DNA of 11,972 nucleotides from Phoronis pallida (lineage: Eukaryota > Phoronida > Phoronidae). A model generated the notes under the pieces. The model searched no databases and was not told the DNA's origin. It saw only the letters and a program-made list of their open reading frames with translations. Both the position numbers and the translations under genes were made by a program. This document shows positions 7,333 to 11,972 of the stretch, one piece after another; the first letter of the stretch is position 1; each line of letters starts with the position of its first letter. Where the stretch lies: NCBI GenBank assembly GCA_028565715.1, contig JAOXYC010195354.1:1-11972 (forward strand), read 5' to 3'.

Positions 7333-7502
7333 CTAAGGCAGATCTTGCATGTTGTACTTGGGCGAGACGACGGTAGACTGCGTGGAGTTATCCCTCATGT
7401 GAGACGGGACGACGGATTCCTTGACGTAAAGTAGTCGCGTGTCCATCACCTCGCAGTCAATCTGCATCATAGCTAGACTACCAACAGGGGGCTGCATGGT
7501 GG
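7333..7502 (-). CDS. ATF6: ATF6 last coding exon with stop
   Basis: Acceptor ATTACAG, then two bases completing an Ala codon, then [20 protein letters not shown] and a tail ending KYNMQDLP with TAG at 7335-7333. [12 protein letters not shown] carries the conserved C-terminal luminal cysteine. The NST sequon in the tail corresponds in position to the last glycosylation site of vertebrate ATF6. The tail after VPSHMRD is poorly conserved in the family. Confidence 0.95.
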
Positions 7503-10500
7503 CTGTAATATAAACATTGAACTAATTATTATCAAAATTTATTAATTGGCAAGATACTGCAGTAACAACAATTAGTTAAAGATACTGTCTCCTCGTTGGT
7601 GAGGATCTGGGGTCAAAATTCAAATCAACTAGAAATTGTGTGTACAAGTCCTTTGATGAATATAATTAACCTGCATCTTTAAGTTAGTAAAAAAATTCCA
7701 AAAAATCGGTAAAGGGGTTAATTTGAGCTTTTTATCCTTAAAAAGTGTAAATTTCGAAAACCTTCTCGTACAAGAAGGGAACACAAAATTTCTAGTTGAT
7801 TTAAATTTTGACCCCAGATCCTCACCAACGAGGAGACAGCATCTTTAATAAAGATTATTGAAATAAAATTCTGAATATAGAATTACAGTCCTGAGAGAGG
7901 ACCTTGCAGCTAGGATAAGCACAAGTCAAGTTGTTCCCAGTACTTGTGCTATCACCATGAACCGGGGATTTCCAAACTTCACTCAACTCGGTTCTCTATA
8001 CACAATAGTTAACAAATAGCTTCACTCGCCAAACCGATATGACTGTGATTGGTTGTCGTTGACAAGAATACCGGGAATTTCCACATAGAAGCCCCGGGGC
8101 GTGTATACGGAAAACGTCATTTTTCAGGCACTTTGAAAACTCCAAATAAACGCCCGGGCGTGTATTCGGAAAGGGGGGGCGTGTACACGGAAAATCATAG
8201 CTTTGGCTACAAAATTGTCAGTGTTAAACGCAGTACGTATCTAAGTGAAACTGCTCTTTTGGGTGAATTGGTAGTCATTAAAAGGACTGTTGTTTTTATA
8301 TTGATAGGTTAATTGTGTAACAGCCTATCAGTTTTTGCAATATCTGCCCAGTGTGACAGAAAAATCAATGTACATGGCACTTCTAGACCTTCCCATGGCA
8401 AAAATATGGTTCTTTAAGATTTCATTTTTGTGTTTATAAATAAAAATGCTCCACAAAACTGAATTTGTGAAAGTAGGCCTAAGTTGACGCCCAGATATTG
8501 CCAGCACCAAATAAATGCTCATGGGCGTATATTCGGAAACTGACATTTATCGGGAATTTTTGAAAACACCAAATAAACGCCCGTGGGCGTTAATTCGGAA
8601 AAATTTTCCGAACATAGGCCCATGGGCGATACATCGGATGGGCTTATCTGCGGAAATTCCCGGTAGCATGGTAGATTGAGTAAAACATGAAATTCTTACC
8701 ATTAAGGTTGAGGGCAGGCATGAGCAGGGACATTCTTGGTCTCATTGTCTTGTTGTGAGCTAATGCTGGTAGAAGAAGCTGGTCCTATAACGTAAAAGAA
8801 AATGTGGTTAATAAGAAATGTACAAAAAGAGACTATTTTTGCCATGTATCCTGTTAACTATAGGCAAAAGCACATATTTCTTAAATTATTGTGCCAGGCA
8901 AATTTCGAGGGGCAAGGCAAAACCTATGGCACGGTAATATCCTCAATAAGTATTGAAATCCAATATCTCTTAATAAAGCAATCGGTTGAAATAAATGAAT
9001 GAAATATTGTTGGTTAAAAGCTTTACTGCGAGACTGCTTTTAAAAAATTCATCAAATGTTAAATGAACATGATGATAACCCTGTGATCCACCAGCTTTCC
9101 TCAATTCTCCACGGAGCTAAACCCCAATTAACTCTCAGCTGAGATTGTAAACCTAATACAGCGTAACTAAAAACTAATGAGGTCAATGATTTTTGTAAAG
9201 GGTCCGAATTCATGCACAACCCAGACAATAGGATTAGCGAGCAAGGCTCATAACGCGTGATCGCTATCACCCAGTAAATTACTGTAATTATGCAAGCAGC
9301 TCTTTTGAGGCAACACATCACAGGCTCTGCACTCTGTGATGTTGGCAAATGCCGCTGTGTGATTTGTGGGTAACCGAAAAGGACCAATGTATTGTATTAC
9401 TACGTTTCCGTGGGCTCGCAATGTTATGGGCATTAATGCGGGACAAATACTTTGTCTACAGTCACTTTCAATTCCTTCAATTTTATTTCACCCACTTTCA
9501 TATAAATACGACACAGCTGTTAAATAACCTACCCTTTTGAATGAGACTACATAGAAGGTGTCGTTCCTCCTGTTGATGGAATTGATGAGACTGTAATAGG
9601 ACTGATCATAGCCAGTAAACACCTGCATCTGGTAGCGGTTCTCAGGGGTCCTAAAAGAGATCATTCACAATATAACTATAAAGATTGATCTATCAAAAGC
9701 AATTGTGGTGGTTTAGTGTAGTAAATTGTTGCCAAATATTTTTTGGCAACAAGAACTGTGATAAGAAATCATGGGGGTATCACCAATGGACTTCAGATAA
9801 CCTAGAATTGAGGCTGAGCCAAGGAGAATCCACTAACTGAATTTAATCAAAGTTATATTTCCCATTCATCTTTGAGCAGCAGCTGAATCATTTCTCCAGT
9901 CTTTAAGGTTTACAGTGCCTCTTTGAGTTTTAAATCAAAACAAGCTTTGCTGGTTCTAAATTTTCGTAGTAACACTCAATTTATTTTGATACAACATTCA
10001 TTGGTTGGGCAATCCGTTAAAACTCACATCATGATTTTTTAACCTGGGTCATTTGAATCGGGTTACAACTTCACTACATATTTGTCAATAGATTTTATTA
10101 AAAGAAGATAAAGAGCATCAACATTTTTGTCCTGGGTAATCAATCCCTGCCTACCTCTGATCAGTTTCAGGAGGGAGGAACATTGCTTTCTTCAGTTTCC
10201 TCTTGCGTCTTTTCTGTGATTTCTTGGTCTTTATATGTGTCTGCACTACTTTTCTGATATGTTCCTTCTTGTGCCCGAGTACCCAGCCATTCAGCACATT
10301 GGCTAGTCTACAAGTACAGGGGAAATACTTAAAATACCTAATACCTAAATTGTTGACGAATGCTTAAGGTTACAGTCCTGGTGTTATAACTTTGAGCTTT
10401 GAATAGGACAACACAACTGTGCCTTTCCAGACCCATGTAATCAAACAACACGGCGGTGTTCGTCACAAACTATTGTCTTCTTGGGACACTAACTTAATAT

Positions 10501-11972
10501 GTAATCTCGGGAAATAACGATATCATAGACGAGAACAGAATTCTGACGTCACACATCACACGTGAAGAGGTCGCGACGACCTCCAGGATCTAGGATTTTA
10601 AAGGTAAGCTAATTCCAGTTGAACTGATTTATAATTTCGTATCATACAACTAAGACATATTAAATTTTCCTGGCAAAAAGTTGTTATAAAGATAATAGTT
10701 TATAAGCTGTTACTTTCAGCAAGGTTTCAAAGGTGACAAGTAAAACGAAATGGCTTGTATAAGAAAGGAACCTAATTATCTAAAAGAATTTTGTCACACA
10801 AATGTGGGCAAGGTTTAACTTTACATGTGTATTTAGCACCAGTTACTAAAAAACCCTCTTTTATGTCATTCTCACCCTAACCATGATGGAACAAGTCATT
10901 TTTTGAAACGTACATAGTTTATAGTTTTTTTAATTGAAATAGTAACATTGATATAATATAAACAAAAAGTACAAACATTCTTTTTTTTTTGGCTAAGAAA
11001 ACCTGAAAACTATAATTTTTCAAAGTTTCAACTAAAAATTATGCAAAACCCCAAAATGTCCATATTTGTTGTCCTACCTTAGAGATTCTGTTTTGTTGAA
11101 GTAGCTTGGACACAAGGCTGAATCTAGGTCATGGAATAGCATAAGGTCATGACTTTCATTCCGTTGTAGCTGCACCTCACGTAATGCACTGTTAATGTGT
11201 GTAGAGTTCACGAGGTCGTTGTCCTCGACGACCGACATGAGTGAGCGGCCATGATGAACGGCAGAGCGAGGAATGACAGATGAAGATGGAGTTTGTTTAT
11301 AGATACTGTAAAGGAACATGAATTCAAAAAATAAAGATCCCTTAAATGAATGAAAGGAAAACAACCTTTTATTCTAATGTATAAGAAGTTTTCTAAAAAA
11401 CAATGACGAGCCTTTGGAGAATTCTATAATTTTTCAATATTGAACTCAATAAAAGTTAGGATTCACTCCCCATGAATTTGTGAATAATTTTATCATACAA
11501 CATCAATAATATAGAAAATATTCTGATCTGAGTTAACTCCTTGAACCCTTTTCCTGGCTTTTCACAGCATGACTCATGCAGTGAATAGCAGGTGTAACCT
11601 AGATATCTGATAATAGATATTGAATGTACCACGTATTAAACAAGCCGGTTGAAACAAAGTACTTTTGTGATAAATTAATATGTTAACTCAAGATAGCTTC
11701 AAGCTTTCATTTTGGCAGTTATTTCAATTTCTCACATGAAACTAGTGTGACAGGATAAGATAGCCAGGTTAAGAAGTTTAAAAGTTGTTGTTTTTTAACA
11801 ATTATTTCGTTATTTATTGAAATGTTATTATTCGTTACGGTTTTGATCTAAATTAAAGTAATTATTGAACAAATTATTACGGATTTAGTACTTCATTTAT
11901 GATGGAATAAATTGTTCATACTCTCCTGATAACATAATAATAAAAAGTTCCTTACTAGGTGAGTGAGTTGTT
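7333..11972 (-). CDS. ATF6: ATF6 homolog, C-terminal luminal part (partial, 5' end off window)
   Basis: Joining 11305-11078, 10307-10155, 9650-9533, 8784-8700 and 7502-7333 gives 250 residues plus stop that match the ER-luminal region of ATF6/ATF6B. ATF6 is a bZIP factor anchored in the ER membrane. On ER stress it moves to the Golgi, is cut by site-1 and site-2 proteases, and its N-terminal part enters the nucleus. Landmarks in order are RSLM (site-1-type RxLx), a Cys followed by [57 protein letters not shown] and [12 protein letters not shown]. The two luminal cysteines that form redox-sensitive disulfides in vertebrate ATF6 are both present. N-glycosylation sequons include NKT twice, NDT, NAT and NST. 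All junctions are GT-AG with matching phase. The bZIP and membrane segment lie beyond the right edge. Confidence 0.93.
7576..7848. mobile_element. 273-bp MITE with TTAA ends
   Basis: The 67 bases at 7576-7642 match the reverse complement of 7782-7848 with three substitutions. Both ends read TTAA followed by AGATACTGTCTCC or AGATGCTGTCTCC. TTAA at both ends fits a piggyBac-like target-site duplication, but the inner termini do not start with the usual CCC, so a TA-targeting family cannot be excluded. The interior is AT-rich and non-coding. Confidence 0.85.
8069..8665. mobile_element. 597-bp TA-flanked element with CCGGGAATTTCC termini and internal palindromes
   Basis: TACCGGGAATTTCC at 8069-8082 is exactly reversed at 8652-8665. 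If TA is the target duplication, the terminal repeats are 12 bases plus imperfect extensions. Inside, the motif AAATAAACGCCC..GGGCGT..ATTCGGAAA recurs at both ends in several degenerate copies, each with a small G+C-rich palindrome, such as AACGCCC-GT-GGGCGTT at 8576-8591 and GCCCATGGGC at 8618-8627. TTCGGAAAA-A-TTTTCCGAA (8594-8612) is another. No transposase is encoded. The element is much richer in G+C at its ends than the host intron, and its family is unknown to me. Confidence 0.75.
8700..8784 (-). CDS. ATF6: ATF6 exon, HNKT segment
   Basis: Acceptor TTATAG, donor GTAAGA. It encodes [20 protein letters not shown] and LMPALNLN, the best-conserved part of the ATF6 luminal domain, with the HNKT glycosylation sequon. 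It starts in phase 0 and ends one base into the next codon. Confidence 0.95.
8785..9532 (-). other. ATF6 intron
   Basis: 748 bases. The part around 9060-9440 is less AT-rich than its surroundings and holds overlapping - strand frames of 111 and 61 codons. The 61-codon frame contains [21 protein letters not shown] recognise no family in either. A decayed repeat is more likely than a nested gene. Confidence 0.5.
9533..9650 (-). CDS. ATF6: ATF6 exon, FYVVSFKR segment
   Basis: Acceptor CTTTTAG, donor GTAGGT. It encodes [20 protein letters not shown] and [19 protein letters not shown]. The [13 protein letters not shown] motif is a signature of ATF6 and ATF6B. NDT is a potential glycosylation sequon. 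Confidence 0.95.
9651..10154 (-). other. ATF6 intron
   Basis: 504 bases with GTAGGC donor. The only structure noted is the short hairpin at 9726-9752. Confidence 0.75.
9726..9752. repeat. short perfect hairpin
   Basis: TTGTTGCCAAA and its exact reverse complement, 11-base arms, separated by TATTT. Probably incidental in this intron. Confidence 0.7.
10155..10307 (-). CDS. ATF6: ATF6 exon, LANVLNGW and polybasic segment
   Basis: Acceptor CTTGTAG, donor GTAGGC. It begins [16 protein letters not shown], matching the LxxxLxGWVxRHE segment of vertebrate ATF6, then continues into the strongly basic [15 protein letters not shown] before [10 protein letters not shown]. Vertebrate ATF6 has a less basic linker here. 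Confidence 0.93.
10308..11077 (-). other. ATF6 intron with a G+C-richer CRE/E-box patch
   Basis: 770 bases with GTAGGA donor. Most is AT-rich, but about 10430-10600 is clearly less so. It holds TGACGTCA (10544-10551), CACGTG (10559-10564), an inverted repeat GAGGTCG-CGA-CGACCTC (10567-10583) and, on the + strand, a strong splice donor AAAG/GTAAGC near 10601. It may be a repeat fragment or an antisense/alternative promoter. Confidence 0.5.
10544..10564. promoter_or_regulatory. CRE octamer next to a CACGTG E-box
   Basis: A perfect palindromic CRE (TGACGTCA) and a CACGTG E-box lie 7 bases apart. CREB/ATF-family bZIP proteins bind the first and bHLH-zip proteins the second. Function in this intron is unproven. 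Confidence 0.3.
11078..11305 (-). CDS. ATF6: ATF6 exon with putative site-1 protease site
   Basis: Acceptor TTTACAG, donor GTAGGA. It begins one base into the exon with [20 protein letters not shown] and ends [16 protein letters not shown] at residues 20-23 fits the RxLx site-1 protease pattern and lies 41 residues before the conserved cysteine, close to the spacing in vertebrate ATF6. Sequons are NST, NES and NKT; the last aligns with the first conserved glycosylation site of ATF6. The frame upstream of the acceptor stays open briefly to a false ATG. Confidence 0.92.
11306..11955 (-). other. ATF6 intron
   Basis: 650 AT-rich bases between the 11078-11305 exon and a probable donor at 11955. 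No repeat or gene is recognised within it. Confidence 0.5.
11956..11972 (-). CDS. ATF6: probable 3' end of the preceding ATF6 exon (partial)
   Basis: On the - strand the last 17 bases encode NNSLT plus TA, followed by GTAAGG, a strong donor. The two leftover bases match the phase required by the next exon (TA plus T gives Tyr). The membrane-spanning exon of ATF6 is expected just here, and short polar residues fit the start of the luminal stem. A GTGAGT on the opposite strand overlaps the site, so this is not certain. Confidence 0.5.

Larger units (their letters stand above)
7503..8699 (-). other. ATF6 last intron, rich in inverted-repeat elements
   Basis: 1,197 bases with GTAAGA donor and ATTACAG acceptor. 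Two non-autonomous elements, at 7576-7848 and 8069-8665, make up over 70 percent of it. The second ends only 34 bases from the upstream exon. The short frames on either strand here are shadows of these repeats. Confidence 0.8.

Noticed and set aside
8049-8312. 87-codon + strand open frame
   Set aside because: It lies inside the ATF6 last intron and its start overlaps the TA-flanked repeat element. Its repeated [12 protein letters not shown]-like text simply reflects the DNA repeats.
9052-9433. Overlapping - strand frames of 111 and 61 codons
   Set aside because: Two overlapping frames of similar length with no recognisable domain, inside an ATF6 intron and without splice support. More like a decayed repeat than a nested gene.

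Overview
The window looks like AT-rich nuclear DNA from an animal. Coding sequence is cut into short exons with GT-AG introns, poly(A) signals follow the genes, and the spaces hold tRNA-derived SINEs and small inverted-repeat (MITE-like) elements. The repeats and the style of the two proteins suggest a lophotrochozoan, perhaps a bivalve mollusc. That placement is inference.

Two protein genes can be supported, arranged tail to tail. On the + strand, six exons between 2393 and 5664 encode a CutA homolog (CUTA), a small trimeric ferredoxin-fold protein. Its 5' end is unresolved. On the - strand, five full exons between 11305 and 7333, plus a probable exon edge at 11956-11972, encode the ER-luminal C-terminal part of ATF6, the membrane-anchored unfolded-protein-response transcription factor. 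Its bZIP and transmembrane parts lie beyond the right edge. The splice phases of all internal junctions in both genes are consistent. The genes converge on an AT-rich interval (about 5665-7332) that holds both 3' UTRs and poly(A) signals for each strand, including a near-perfect palindrome carrying AATAAA on both strands.

Layout: 1-7 possible exon end with a strong donor. 72-540 a short repeat family and a 372-bp near-perfect palindrome. 541-2180 AT-rich sequence with no recognised gene, a 66-bp tandem duplication, a transposon-end-like motif and a hairpin. 2182-2321 an unassigned, less AT-rich block. 2348-2405 a 29-bp tandem duplication that doubles the first visible CUTA splice acceptor. 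2393-5664 CUTA, with a SINE in intron 2 and a MITE plus a tRNA-derived sequence in intron 4. 5665-6190 CUTA 3' UTR and convergent poly(A) zone. About 6192-7332 ATF6 3' UTR. 7333-11972 ATF6, whose last intron contains two inverted-repeat elements and whose 10308-11077 intron contains a G+C-richer patch with a CRE, an E-box and an antisense splice donor.

No new biochemical system is evident. The most informative points are the doubled splice acceptor in CUTA, the two-strand poly(A) palindrome between convergent genes, the long palindrome at the left edge, the palindrome-rich TA-flanked element next to an ATF6 exon, and the conserved processing and redox features of the ATF6 luminal domain together with an unusual polybasic stretch.
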